Shown: in pieces, positions 48,691-60,000 of the stretch
How positions within the stretch are numbered: the stretch's first letter is position 1
Layout of the letters: each line of letters begins with the position of its first letter
NCBI GenBank assembly: GCA_038503035.1
Contig: JAVSML010001084.1
Location: forward strand, 132,817 to 196,816
Reading direction: 5' to 3'
Length of the DNA stretch: 64,000 nt
DNA from: Crocodylus rhombifer
Taxonomy: Eukaryota > Chordata > Crocodylia > Crocodylidae
Notes under the pieces: generated by a model
What the model was told of the DNA's origin: nothing
What the model saw: the letters and a program-made list of their open reading frames with translations, nothing else
The model's database searches: none
Position numbers and translations under genes: made by a program

Positions 48691-50537
48691 AAATTTAAAC
48701 TCACGTTTTGGCCACTCAGTATAGCTGTAGGCTCTCTATTTTCACTTCAGATCCCTACTCCCAGCACCAATTTTTCTTATGTGATTGCATTTTATTTAAA
48801 CCATATTACTCATGCTTTACAATGAAAGAAACCCAAAGGAATTAAGCTAAACCTATTGCTATGGCTGCCTTTGACAACTGTGGTGCTGGTAGCAGTTGTG
48901 ATAGTTGTAAACTGCTATGGCAATCTTTGAAATGTCAGGAATTCAGAACAGGGGCCTGCTAGATGGTGTCTTTCCTCTGTATATTGTCCACATGAAACAG
49001 CAGCAAAATAAAAATAAAAGAATGATTCAGTGATACGAGGGAATGGAGAACGGTTCAGATGGAATTAAAGTAGGCTACTGAAAGTAGGCTCACTTCCCCA
49101 GCTTTGAGGAGGGAAGAAGTAGGTAAGAGGCAATAAATATTGGAAGAACAAAGGAGTAATAAGGTTCGGGGGCGGGGGGGGTGAGAGAGAGAGAGAGAGG
49201 CTGAGGGAGAACTCAAAAGAAGTCACAAAGACCAGGAAAGCAATTCCCATATGAATAATCTGATAGTCTTCTACCAAAAATATCCGAACTGGAGTAAGTA
49301 GTATTATACTGTGACAGTTGTAAACCTTAAAGCTGATAGGCACCTGGGGAAGAGCCCCACTTTCTGGAGTTAGGTAGTCTTTGGCTCCTGCTTGGTGGAT
49401 GATGAAGTTTAAAGACAAGATTTTCCAAAGACCAAAATACAGTTCCAAAAATTGAATTGCATTATGCAAGATGGCAACTAAGGCATTTTAGATACACAAA
49501 GTTGAGGTAGAGGTAAGGACCATGAACTCCATAGAGGTAATGGAAAGCAGACAAGATGTGAAAAGAAAAAAGTGTATTGCCATGGATAATAATAATATTA
49601 TTGCAAAAGACTGAGATAAGAGAGATAGAGTCAGAGACATAGAACAAAAAAGACTTTTACAATATTTTAAATGCCTTTGAAGCATTCCTTAATGATGGTT
49701 TAGTCATCTGTTGATTGATAGATGAAGACAGGTGCAATCGAGGAATCAGAGAGTGAGTTGACAAGAGTTGCAGAGTTGAATATCATCCACACAGAAATTT
49801 CCCCCTTGTTGAAACTGGCAATGAGATCTCCCAGCAGGAGAAGACAGGATTCACAGAAAGAAAATAAAACATCTCTAAAAAGTACACAGGGTCAGTCTTA
49901 TGCATGTTCGTGCAAGTTCAACATAACTTTGCTGACTTGAATAGGACATGCTAAGATTTACACAGTTTTAAGGGAGAGAGGAATCAGTCCCACAGTGTCT
50001 TCATTGATGCAGATAGCATTTTGGGCAAGATAATCAATTAAGATAGACACCTGTGAACACTAGGAATAGGTACGTTGGTTGACCCAAGGAAGGAGCTTGT
50101 ATACACTGTATCTGGTCTCTTTCAACAGTAAGTCTACCCCTGGAGACTTGCCTTTGCTAGAAATGTCCAAGTCAAACCAGGCTGGCTAATATTAGAAAAA
50201 ACTTTTAAATGTACCCTTCCTAAGTACTTCTACTTAGACCTGACATTGGACTTCCTTTTCAAAACTCATCTTCTGATTACTATTCCTATATCTCAGCTGA
50301 CTCAGTAGATACTGGTACCATAGCATGTGTTTTCTATTTCAGTCTTAATGTCCAGTTAACAGAAATGTGCTTCATTTTGTTCCAGCTTATGCAGAATGTA
50401 TCCATCTTCTTCACCAAGAGATGCCTTAAAATAGACATTTGAATAATAGCAATAATTAATGCAATATAGTGGCTGTTCTAAGAGAATAGCTAATATCTGA
50501 AAGTTAAAATACATCATTTACTCAAATTTAAGTCAAC
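48691..50537. other. Intergenic, AT-rich, no gene recognised
   Basis: Apart from the (GA)n tract, I see no exon, transposon end pair or conserved coding frame here. Confidence 0.5.
49182..49199. repeat. (GA)n microsatellite
   Basis: About nine GA units follow a G-rich run starting near 49169. Confidence 0.9.
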
Positions 50538-50656
50538 CATGAATTTAAGACAACCCCCCCCATAATTAGGTTCTATATATGGAAAATGTATAAATTTGTT
50601 ATAATTTTCCGGGTATAGAATCTAATTATTGGAAAGCTGTCTTAAATTCGTCCATG
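50538..50656. repeat. Foldback element (119 bp)
   Basis: CATGAATTTAAGACAA, ATAATTAGGTTCTATA and GGAAAATGTATAA on the left pair with the right half read in reverse (CATGGACGAATTTAAGACAG, ATAATTAGATTCTATA, GGAAAATTATAAC). It is a MITE-like hairpin. The target site was not resolved. Confidence 0.75.
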
Positions 50657-51879
50657 TCTTATCACCGCAGCAGGGAAAGCAGTGGTTGGGGGGGAGTCAG
50701 GTGGCTGGAGAATCATGTGCCTCCTTTGCCCTCTGCACCCGCCCCATTTCTTTCCCCTGCAGCCTTCCTGCCCTCCCTGGAGCACATCACGTGGAAGCAC
50801 AGCCCCCTGCCAGGCCATACAGCAGTGTCTGCTCTGTTGACTGACCGGGCAGGGAATGGAGTTTCCTTATACCCATTTCCGGGATTGAATCCAAAGGGTG
50901 CAGAGCAGGGTATCCAAAGATGCAGAGGGCAAGTGCAGAGGGGGCAGGAAGCTGCCATGGGTCTGACTTGCCCTGACCCAGGCTGAGTGCCAGACACAGA
51001 GCCACATCAGCTGCCTGCTCCCCACCACCCCACTTTGTACGTGAATCAAGGCAAAGGGCTTTTCCCCCCATTCTGATTGGGGGAAAACATCTCATCTTAG
51101 ATTTGAGATGGTAGCTGTGATAATCATGTAAAAGATAGTGTGAGCTATGATTGGGGAATCAGGTTGAATTGCATGTAAATAGTATTGTAGAATATTTTAC
51201 ATCAGTTTCATACCTTGTGGCATGCAATTTACATGCTAGGGGACAAAAGAGTGACATTGTCAGTGGCATTTTGTTTTTGCTTTAGAAAGCTATGAAGACT
51301 CCAATTTACCAGCCACGGATGATAGCATTTTCAGAAAACGTATATACTTGTTCATTGGTTTTTGAAGATAGACAGTTTACAATACCTAATCTCATCATCA
51401 TGGTATTATCCATTTTGTTCCCTATTTCTCAGTGCTTAAAGTGTTCACCCAGGAAGTGGGAATGCTGAATTCCAGCCCCTCTTCAGCCTGAGGGGTTTTA
51501 AACTTACACATCCAACTTGTCAGGTAAATAACTTAACCACAAGCCTGTGAGGTGCGTAGTGGCCTTCTTGTTGGAGTGGGGCCACCAAGAGTTCAAGAGT
51601 CATAGGCCAAAAAGACAACAAGGAAGAGGGCGTCTGCCTCTGAAGGTTAGTTGTTAGGGCCCCTCACTAAGAGGCACAATCCTTTATTTTAGTTCCTATT
51701 GCAAGATTTTTTTTCTATTCGTACTCAATATTTGCTTAATGTGAAATGCATAAATAGTACTGGGGTCAACCAGCAGAACACAGGACTCCCCCCTTTGGGG
51801 GAGAAGTGCCATAGACACTAGGCTACATTTGGTGTCTAATGACTTTTGTGGCTTTTGGTATGTGCTCATTTTGAATCAA
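50657..51879. other. Intergenic sequence, no gene recognised
   Basis: A moderately GC-rich part (50.68-51.06 kb) gives short frames on both strands without domain matches. The rest is AT-rich. Confidence 0.5.
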
Positions 51880-51950
51880 GGAGCACGTCTGTGATGGGCC
51901 GGCTTCAGGGATGATGCTCAAGGGCAACCAGCATGGTTTCATTGGGTAGG
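51880..51950 (+). mobile_element. Older plus-strand CR1, left fragment
   Basis: Read in frame, this gives DGPASGMMLKGNQHGFIG, the reverse transcriptase stretch that precedes the (R)SCQTNL motif. That motif is found at 55796 on the same strand. The older element was therefore split here by the minus-strand CR1 starting at 51951. A TAG and lost bases mark the break. The 5' truncation point is near 51879. Confidence 0.82.
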
Positions 51951-53932
51951 TCATAGTTTCATAGTTTCTAGGGTCGGAAGGGACCTGAGCAGATCATCTA
52001 GTCCGACCCCCTGTCATGGCAGGAAAGAGTACTGGGGTCAAACGACCCCAGCAAGATGTTCATCTAACCTCCTCTTAAACACCCCCAGGGTAGAAGCCTG
52101 CACCACTTCTCTTGGAAGTTGGTTCCAGACCCTAGCTGCCCTGACTGTGAAGTAGCGCCTCCTGATATCTAACCTAAACCTACTCTCTGCCAGCTTGTGA
52201 CTGTTATTCCTGGTCACTCCTGGCGGTGCTCAGGAGAACAGTGACTACCCAATGCTTGCTGATCCCCCCTGACTAGTTTATAACAGGCCACAAGATCCCC
52301 CCTCAGCCTTCTCTTTTGGAGGCTGAACAGGTTCAGGTCCCGTAGCCTCTCCTCATACGGCCTGCCCTGTTGTCCCCTGATCATGCAAGTGGCCCTCCTC
52401 TGGACCCTCTCCATGCTGTCCACATCCCTCTTGAAGTGCGGCGCCCAGAACTGGACGCAGTACTGCAACTGCGGCCTGACCGGTGCCGCATAGAGGGGGA
52501 GGATCACCTCTTTGGACCTGCTCGAGATGCATCTTTGGATGCATGACAAGGTGCGGTTGGCCTTCCTTACTGCCTCCCCACACTGCCGGCCCATGTTCAT
52601 CTTGGAGTCAATGATGACCCCAAAATCCTTTTGCGCCTCCGTGCTGACAAGAGGGGAGTTCCCTAACCTGTAGGTATGGTGCCGGTTGTTCCTCCCCAGG
52701 TGCATCACCTTGCACTTGTCTGTGTTGAAACCCATCCTATTCTCGTCCGCCCACCCTTGTAACCTGTCTAGGTCTGATTGTAGCCTGTTGCATCCTTCTA
52801 GTGTGCCCACGTCCCCCCACATCTTAGTGTCATCAGCAAATTTGAACAGGGTGCTTTTTACCCCCTCATCCAAATCACTGATGAAGATATTGAACAGCGC
52901 GGGCCCGAGGTCCGAGCCCTGCGGAACCCCACTGCCCACGTCCTTCCAGGTTGAGAAGGACCCATCCACTACCACCCTCTGGGTGCGGCCCTCCTGCCAG
53001 TTGGCAACCCATTTGACTGTGTGGGTGTCTACACCACAGCCCCCCAGTTTCTTAATGAGAACGGGGTGAGAGGCAGTGTCAAAAGCCTTCTGGAAGTCCA
53101 GGAAGATTATATCCACTGCTACCCCTGCATCTAATGATCTGGTGATCTGATCGTAAAAGGCCACCAGGTTGGTCTGACAGGACCTGCCACTGATGAACCC
53201 GTGTTGGTTGCCCCTTAGCATGCAGTCCCCTGCTGGTCCCTCCTGGATGTGTGCCAGCATAATTTTCTCAAACAGCTTGCCTAGGATCGAGGTAAGACTA
53301 ACCGGCCTATAGTTTCCCGGGTCCTCCTTCCTGCCTTTTTTGAAGATGGGAACCACGCTGGCCCTCTTCCAGTCCTCCGGTACCTCACCAGAGCACCACA
53401 AGTGCTCGTAAAGCTGTTCCAGGGGACTTGCAATGACCTTGGCCAGTTCCTTTAGAACTCTAGGGTGGAGATCATCCGGACCGGCTGACTTGAATATGTC
53501 CAACCCCTCCAGAAGCTTCCTAACTAAATCCTTGCTAACCCGTGGCCCAGGTGTGCCTCCCCCAGGGCCCAAGAGGGGCCCAGCAGGGAGGTGGCTGTTC
53601 TGGTCCCTACTTAGGAAGACGGAGGCAAAGAAATCGTTAAACATGTTAGCTTTGCCATCTGCTGTGACTACCAAGTCCTGCAAGGGCCCCACATTACCCG
53701 GGACCTTCTTTTTACCCCCTATGTATTTAAAAAAGGATTTCTTATTGTCCTTAATCAGGGAAGCTAGTCCCAGTTCCATCTCTGCCTTGGCCTTCCTAAC
53801 TAACCCCCTACATCCCCGAGCAACTACAGAATAGTCCTCCCTGGTGATGACCCCTTCTTTCCATTGGATGTAAGCCTCCTTTTTAGCAAGGAGACATTCC
53901 CAGATGCTTTTGGTGAGCCACGGAGGCTTGTG
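51951..53932 (-). mobile_element. Younger CR1 LINE, 3' part (RT to 3' terminus), minus strand
   Basis: The element's 3' end is at 51951, with the tandem TCATAGTTTCATAGTTTC. Upstream on the minus strand comes the untranslated tail, then ORF2 C-terminus and reverse transcriptase up to the LTR insertion at 53933. Its 5' part continues at 55021-55795. It interrupts the older plus-strand CR1 at about GGGTAGG/TCCTGTCAG with no more than a 2-base duplication. This agrees with the known scarcity of target duplications in CR1. Confidence 0.93.
52214..53932 (-). pseudogene. CR1 ORF2 reverse transcriptase, open for ~570 codons with one frameshift
   Basis: This encodes LINE ORF2 reverse transcriptase, which copies element RNA at nicked target DNA. 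The frame is open from the insertion point (HKPPWLTKSIWE linker) through NMFNDFFASVF, FKSAGPDDLHPRVLKEL, PIFKKGRKEDPGNYRPVSL, NQHGFISGRSCQTNL, FLDFQKAFDT and GVPQGS. Note GVPQGSDLGP, where a hydrophobic residue is usual in place of D. It then has the catalytic FADDTKMW and the C-terminal RVQRRATCMIRG. A one-base shift near 52235 diverts the last ~90 codons. They are intact in another frame as VTRNNSHKLAESRF...LDEHLAGVV and stop. The endonuclease lies beyond the LTR insertion. An internal in-frame ATG at 53779 is not the native start. The element is relatively young but disrupted. Confidence 0.9.
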
Positions 53933-55020
53933 TGCTCTCCTGCTGTGACAGGAGTCTCACTTTTAGAGTCTCTCTGCACATGCAGCTCCGGATTTCTGCA
54001 ATGGGCCCACCGCCCGCCTATTCCCGCCTGCCACGTCTTGATCTTGTTTATAAGTGAAGAATGATGAAACCTAGCAGGAGGCTGCCCATTTATGTGCACC
54101 CTGATGGTCAGGGGCACTGTCTGCGGCTCCCTTCTTCCCCTGCACCGCAGCCCAAGCCTCGCAGTTGTTGCCGGAATGATCCTCCCCCGGGACATAGCAT
54201 CAGGTCCCGGGCCCCTTCTTTTGCCTTTTGGGTCGTCAGTGCCCTTCTCACTCTCAGGCTTTTTACTGCCCCTCGTCTGGGCTTTTCGTGTGCTTCCTGC
54301 GCTCGTTGCCCCCTCTAGGGCCATTTCCGCACCTCTTCCACCCGTTGCCCCCTCTGGGGCCTAAGCCGCACCTCTCGGGCTGGTTGCCCCCTCCAGGGCC
54401 TATGCCACGCCTCTCGTGCTTCTTGTCCCCTCCGGGCCTATGCCGCACCTCCCGCGCTTCTCGCCCCCTCTAGGGCCTGAGCGCCCATTCGCGGCTGGGC
54501 TACAACCCCCACACACTGAGCGCCTCTCCGGTACTCGAAACACTGTGCCCACTGTGGCACTGCTCACTGTGCCCCCACTGGGCACCGGGAACCCCCCAGC
54601 TACTGGGGAGCCCCCGTGAGGCCTCCTCACACCCCTACAGCCTCACCCGGTCCTCCGGTATAACAGCAACAAAAATCATGAGCCAAATGGCTACAACATA
54701 ACCAGAAGCCTACCGGCTCATAATGTAATCATAAGCCCCGAGCTCATAGAACCAGCTCCACTCTATGGAGGCTCCGGCTTACCTCCATCCAAGTTCCCTT
54801 TTCCCCTGCATCATTGCGGCCGGTCAGAGCGGTCAGGCTGCACCCTTGACCCGGGCTGCTCAGCTCAGCCGCAGAGCTCCTGCTCTTGCGGTCGCCAGAG
54901 GGGAACTAAACCCCTGGCCTTCTATCTGGGCTTAAGAAGGGCTAAGCTCCACCCCTTCCTGGCTCCCAGCTTCCCTGGTTGCTAGGGCAACCGGCACCTG
55001 CACAATCCTAGTAACTGACA
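53933..55020 (-). mobile_element. LTR-like insertion (1088 bp), probable solo LTR, inside the CR1
   Basis: On the minus strand the insert begins TGTCAGTTAC and ends GAGAGCA, that is TG...CA. It is flanked by CACAAC (55021-55026) and CACAAG (53927-53932), a 5-6 bp target duplication with one mismatch. Removing it restores the CR1 linker in frame (GVEKGK then HKPPWLTK). It contains five 39-bp tandem units (54305-54490) like an enhancer array, then TATAAA (54052-54047) about 115 bp before the 3' end. A U3/R/U5 layout with a short R-U5 would fit. No polyprotein or primer-binding site is present. The 166-codon frame crossing it also reads the CR1 and is not a gene. Confidence 0.65.
54305..54490. 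repeat. Five 39-bp tandem repeats within the LTR-like insert
   Basis: Units start at 54305, 54344, 54383, 54422 and 54460 (spacing 39, 39, 39, 38). The consensus begins GTTGCCCCCTCTRGGGCC and continues TATGCCGCACCTCTCG. Unit length is a multiple of three, so open frames run through it on the minus strand (GPGGGN/GPRGGN-type 13-residue repeats). No other coding evidence supports them. Confidence 0.92.
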
Positions 55021-55795
55021 GTTGTGCTTCCCCTTTTCCACCCCTAGGGGGTCTCTCCCAAGCTATTCCTAGTCTCAGTAGCAGGATGCCTGAGAGCCCT
55101 GCGACACCTGCTCCCTTTGATCCTCATTGGGATTACCTTCCTTTGGGCTTGGAGGATTGTCTCCTTAAGGAGCGACCACTCTCCTTGGACACCTGGCTCC
55201 CCTCCCCTCCGGGACCTCATCGCTTCTCCAACTATCCTCCTTAGCTCGTTGAAGTTTGCCCTCCTAAAATCTAGGGCCGCTGCCTTACTGCATGCCTTTG
55301 CCACCTTGCACTGGATGGTGAATTCCAGCAGGCGATGATCGCTGTTGCCCAGGTGGTCAAGCACCCGCAGCCCCCTCACCAGGTCATCACCCGTGGCCAG
55401 CACTAGGTCCAACAAGCCGTCTCCCCTGGTGGGGCTGAGCACCTCCTGGGTTAGATGGAGGTCCTGCACTCTGGCCAAGAACCTACGTCAGCGTTCAGAC
55501 CTGGCTGACTGTTCTTCCCAGCAGATGTCTGGGAAGTTCAGGTCCCCCATGACTACCACATCCTTAGCCTTCACTACCTCTGTGAGCTGACCCAAGAATT
55601 CCTGGTCAAGCTCTTCTCCCTGGTTGGGAGGTCTGTAGTAGACTCCCACCATTAAGTCTCTTTCCCCTCAACTGCCTTGTACTCTAACCCAAAGCACTTC
55701 AGAGTGCCCCTCTCCTGACTCCTTGCTAATTGACAAGGATGTGTATTCCTCCTTAATATAGAGTGCCATGCCCCCACCTCTCTTTCCTATCCTGT
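55021..55795 (-). pseudogene. Younger CR1 LINE, 5' part: endonuclease domain C-terminal half
   Basis: This is the continuation of the minus-strand CR1. It encodes the apurinic-like endonuclease that nicks target DNA: GGGMALYIKEEYTS, LMVGVYYRPPNQGEEL, the conserved VVVMGDLNFPDICW, GLLDLVLATGDDLV and LGNSDHRLLEF. These include the GDLN and SDH motifs of the EEP fold. Two in-frame TGA codons (55670-55668 and 55490-55488) and a frameshift just before the LTR insertion break it. The TGA codons could come from CGA by CpG deamination. The N-terminal half of the endonuclease and ORF1 are absent: the element is 5'-truncated at about 55795, where the older plus-strand CR1 resumes. Confidence 0.88.
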
Positions 55796-57027
55796 CCCTC
55801 CTGTCAGACCAACCTGATTGCCTTTTATGATCAGATCACAAAGGCAATGGATGCAGGTGTCGCCGTGGACGTAGTCTTTCTAGACTTTAGCAAGGCCTTT
55901 GACACCGTCTGCCACCCCATCCTCATTAATAAACTAGGTGACTGTGGCATTGATGCCTACACAGTCAGATGGATTGCAGATTGGCTCAAGGGTCGTACTC
56001 AGAGGGTGGTGGTGGATGGGTCATATTCGACCTGGGGGGAAGTGGGCAGCGGAGTCCCCCAGGGCTCGGTCCTTGGGCCTGAGCTGTTCAATTTCTTCAT
56101 CAGTGATTTGGACAACAGGGTGAAATGCAACCTGTTTAAATTCACTGATGATACCAAAATCTGGGGTGAGGTGAGCACACTAGTAGGGAGGGAAAGATTG
56201 CAGCAAGTTCTGGATAGGTTACAGGAGTGGGCTAACATAAACAGGATGCATTTCAATACTGACAAGTGCAGGGTGCTGCACTTAGGCAGTAGAAACCAGC
56301 AGCACACTATAGAATGGGAAACTCCCTTCTTGAGAGCACGGAGGCAGAAAGGGATCTTGGAGTCATTACTGACTCCAAGATGAACATGGGCCGACAATGC
56401 AAGGTCACAGTTGGCAGGGCTAACTGGACCTTGTCGTGCATCCACAGGTGCATCTCAAGTAGAGCCAGGGAGGTGATCCTCCCCCTCTACGAGACACTGG
56501 TCAGGCCACAGCTGGAGTACTGTGTCCAGTTCTGTGCACCCCATTTCAGGAGGGATGTGGACAACATTGAGAGGGTCCAGAGGAGGGCCACCCGCATGAT
56601 CTGGGGACAACAGGGCAGACCCTACATTGAAAGACTGCGGGACCTAAACCTGTTCAGCCTTCACAAGAGAAGGCTGAGGGGGCACCTGGTGACTGTCTAT
56701 AAACTCACTAGGGGGGACCAGAAGGGTTTGGGGGAGACACTGTTTCCCCTAGCACCCCCTGGCCTGACAAGGAATAATGGACACAAATTATTGGAGAGTA
56801 GGTTTACATTAGACATCCACAAGAGCTGCTTCACAGTTAGGGTGGCTAGGAGCTGGATCCAGCTTCCTAGGGAAGTGGTGCTGGCTCCTACCCTGGGGAT
56901 CTTTAAGAAGAGGCTTGATGCCTACCTGGCTGGACTCATTTGAGTCCAGTTTTTTCTCCCGCCCAGGCTGGGGGTTGGACTTGAAGGTCTACAAGGTCCC
57001 TTCTGACCCTACTTCTATGATTCTATG
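55796..57027 (+). mobile_element. Older plus-strand CR1, right fragment (RT to 3' end)
   Basis: It resumes at SCQTNLIAFYDQITKAMD and continues through VVFLDFSKAFDTV, GVPQGSVLGPELF and FTDDTKIW. In the last motif the usual FADD alanine is Thr but both aspartates remain. A one-base deletion near 56300 shifts the frame. The second frame (56314-56943) carries NSLLESTEAERDLGVITDS, PLYETLVRPQLEYC, RVQRRATRMIWG and ends LDAYLAGLI. The 3' end is the canonical TTCTATGATTCTATGA at about 57012-57027. It has no complete frame and is an inactive copy. Confidence 0.93.
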
Positions 57028-60000
57028 AATCATATGTAAGAGGCTTGGGACCTAAACTTTAGGTGTAAGTGGTATAAGGAACCATTTTGAATCAGCGCCA
57101 GACTGTCCTTAATTCCAGTGTTAAACAGAATGTTTTCTATGGATATGGACCTAAAAACTCCAATGTGCTTGTCTGAGGTTCAAATCCAACTGAAAGGAGA
57201 AGAACGCTTTTGGTTGAAAGGAGGAAGGTTCTTATGTCATATTTCCCGTTTTTCTTTCTGGAATATACAAGTTCCAGATCCTAAATTTGAGAAACCTGTC
57301 ATATGACCATTGATTTGTATATGCACTCTGGTAAAATATTAACTTTTGAGACTTTTGAGGCAAGGTAATAGGGGAGGAGGCATATGTGCAGTGTAGGGAA
57401 GGCACGGGGGCAGGGGGACACGTGCCCCCCCGAGATTGGCCGCCACCAAAGCTGCCGTTGGTTTCTGCGGGTGGTCACTGCCCCTTCCCCCTTGCTGCTG
57501 ACAAGGCTGCTTGCGTCTGTGGACAGTCCCCACTTGCCACCCGCCACTTGCAACCCCTTCCCTCATCACCGACACTGCTGCTAGTGGCTGTGGGCAGTCA
57601 CCACTTGCCACCACCGACACCAACACTGGTGGCTGCAGGCAGTCCTGCTCGCTGCCTGCCACTTACCATCTCCCCTGGTGTTGGTGGCAGCTACGGGCAG
57701 TCCCTGCTTACTGGCAACACTGCCGCTTACAAATGCTCCCCCAGTCTCGGGAGGTACCAGTCATTCATGGGAGGAAGGGGAAAGAACTTGAACACTTTAA
57801 AATTGAACTAGATACATTTAAGGAAGGGATTGTGATAGGTTCTTCATTCAAAAATCAGTGTAGGTACTATATGGAATCAAGAACTAGTAACCCCTTATTG
57901 GGGTATAAAAATAACTCTCCTGCAGTGTGGTAGGTACCTGACAATTCCCTGCCTCAAGGGTTTTACTGGTCAACTGCAAAATCCTGGAAGGTTTGTTCTC
58001 CTCTCATGACTATTTTCCACTAGCTTCTGGTGTTTTTCTCCTTCCTCTCCTGGCCTTCCTCTGAAGTACTAGACATTGGCCACAGCTAAGGATGCGGGGG
58101 TTGACCAGACTGTGGTGCTGCTTCTGCCAATACTTAGCAATTTTCTAAGTTCATGGCTAAAGGTCTTGCTCTTCTGCTCAGGGCCAAACAAGTTGCCAAA
58201 GTTGTAATCAGGAAGAAATTTCCACACCCCTCCCCCTTCCCTCCCCATGGGTCAGACTGGCAAGGACCTTGGGAGTTGTTGCTTGCCTTTGCAACATGGG
58301 GCACAGACCATTTCTTCAGATCCTCGAACATATATTAATCAATTGCTTTGCTATTGCAATGGAAGGGCACTTGTAATGCACTTGCCTGCACTGGTTTTTC
58401 CCTGTTGGAAAGTGACATATATGGTTGTGGACCTTGTAGCTGTGGTGTCTGAGGATTTGGAGTAGACAATTTTTAGGAGCCTTTGGTTAAAATGTTTGCC
58501 TGTGAATGTAGAGGATTGGACACGTTAACAGGAGAGTCCCTTTCCAGTTCTATCGTCCATACAGCACACCATGCAGAATCTTTATGTGACCTTATTCTGA
58601 AATTTTCAAAATGTGCCCCACATGAAGAGTGGAACTATAAATTGTCTTAGGATGTAGATTCAAAACAGAATAGCAGCTTCTGTCAGGCTCATGACAAAGG
58701 CTGTCACTGCCTCAGACAACACTTTTCAAACTGAAGCATCTAGAGTTAGACAGCTAACCTATATTTAACAATTTTCAAAATTGCTGACCACCTGTTGCTC
58801 CAGCTGGGTTCAGCTGGGGGAGGGATATACTCAGAACCTCTGAAACTCAGATCACTTTTATTTAAGTCTGAGACCTAAATTTAAACATTTTGGCCATAGC
58901 TGCTGATTTGTTTTGTCTCTCAGAACTTGCTGTTGCATTTAAAATATGGATGTGCTATACAATGAAAGGGTACTGCAGGAAAACATAAAGGTTCCTGTCT
59001 ATTCCCAACTTTCTGTCATGGAAAAAGGAACTGGTCGTGCCGAATGACATTAAGTACTATAATCATCATCAATCATGAGCCCTGAATGCTGGGCTTCATG
59101 CATCCTCACTTATTTTAGGGTGCTGGAAAAGGCTAAGAAAATGTTAATAGGCCGGGAATCCCTTAAGCTACCCACCCACACCAGCCAACCATACCACTGC
59201 AGTCTTTCTTGCAGCTGCCTACCAAAAATAGAGCAAGAATGGTAAGCTCCATATCATATGGCCTCCAGAAGTAGCATCATATTCAGACAAAAATTTTCCA
59301 CAATGCTGACCTAGTGCACATGCTCTGCAACCAGCTCTAAACTGGGGGAAAATCTGAAATTCAGAGTTAAGCCTCAAAATTTTTCTTTATTCCATCATCT
59401 GGTGACAGAAAAATATAATCTGGATAATCCTTTACTGTTCAGCCAGTCCAGCAGCACCAGTCTGAGTGCAGTGTTAGGTTTAATTATGAATTACTTTGCA
59501 GTTTGTCAGCCTGTATCATGGGCTTAGACATTATTTAAACATTTTTTTTGTCTATGAATGTGTTTAGCTCTCTCTCTATCACATTTATGCATTTATTGAC
59601 AGAGGCACCATCACAAACTGCCTCTTTAAGTTTGTAATTATTGCTGTCTTGGAGCATTTACATTTTGAAAGGGAACAGAGAACATAATATAAAACACAAT
59701 TACTACAAAAGCAGGTGTGCTACTCAGCAAACAGAAGAAAAAGGTGCAGCAGTGATATGCCATCACAGTTTTAGATTAGTGCAATTCTTTATTGCTGTAG
59801 AGGGATAACATTGAGCAGTCATTGTACATTTTACTGAATTCATTTAAATGTGATGGTTTGCACTGGGGCCGCAACTTGGACTATGTTTACAGCAGTCCAG
59901 ATGTGAAAGGTTTGTTCCTCATTAAGTCACCCTGATCTTCTAATCCATGGTTTCTAATGCTGTGCTTTATCTGAAGGTTTTATCTAACAACATATCCAGG

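Noticed and set aside
52353..52583. Minus-strand frame overlapping CR1 ORF2
   Set aside because: It is an out-of-frame shadow of the reverse transcriptase.
53824..54324. 166-codon minus-strand frame with a basic N-terminal half
   Set aside because: It crosses the boundary between the LTR-like insert and CR1 and reads CR1 in the wrong frame, so it is a chance fusion.
55763..56383. A gene starting at the ATG at 55763
   Set aside because: The first residues are antisense translation of the other CR1's endonuclease; plus-strand CR1 only begins at about 55796.
51951..57027. Explaining opposite-strand CR1 pieces as 5' inversion (twin priming) of one element
   Set aside because: Each piece has its own 3' end and overlapping RT content, and the plus element continues on both sides of the minus one, so nested insertion is required.
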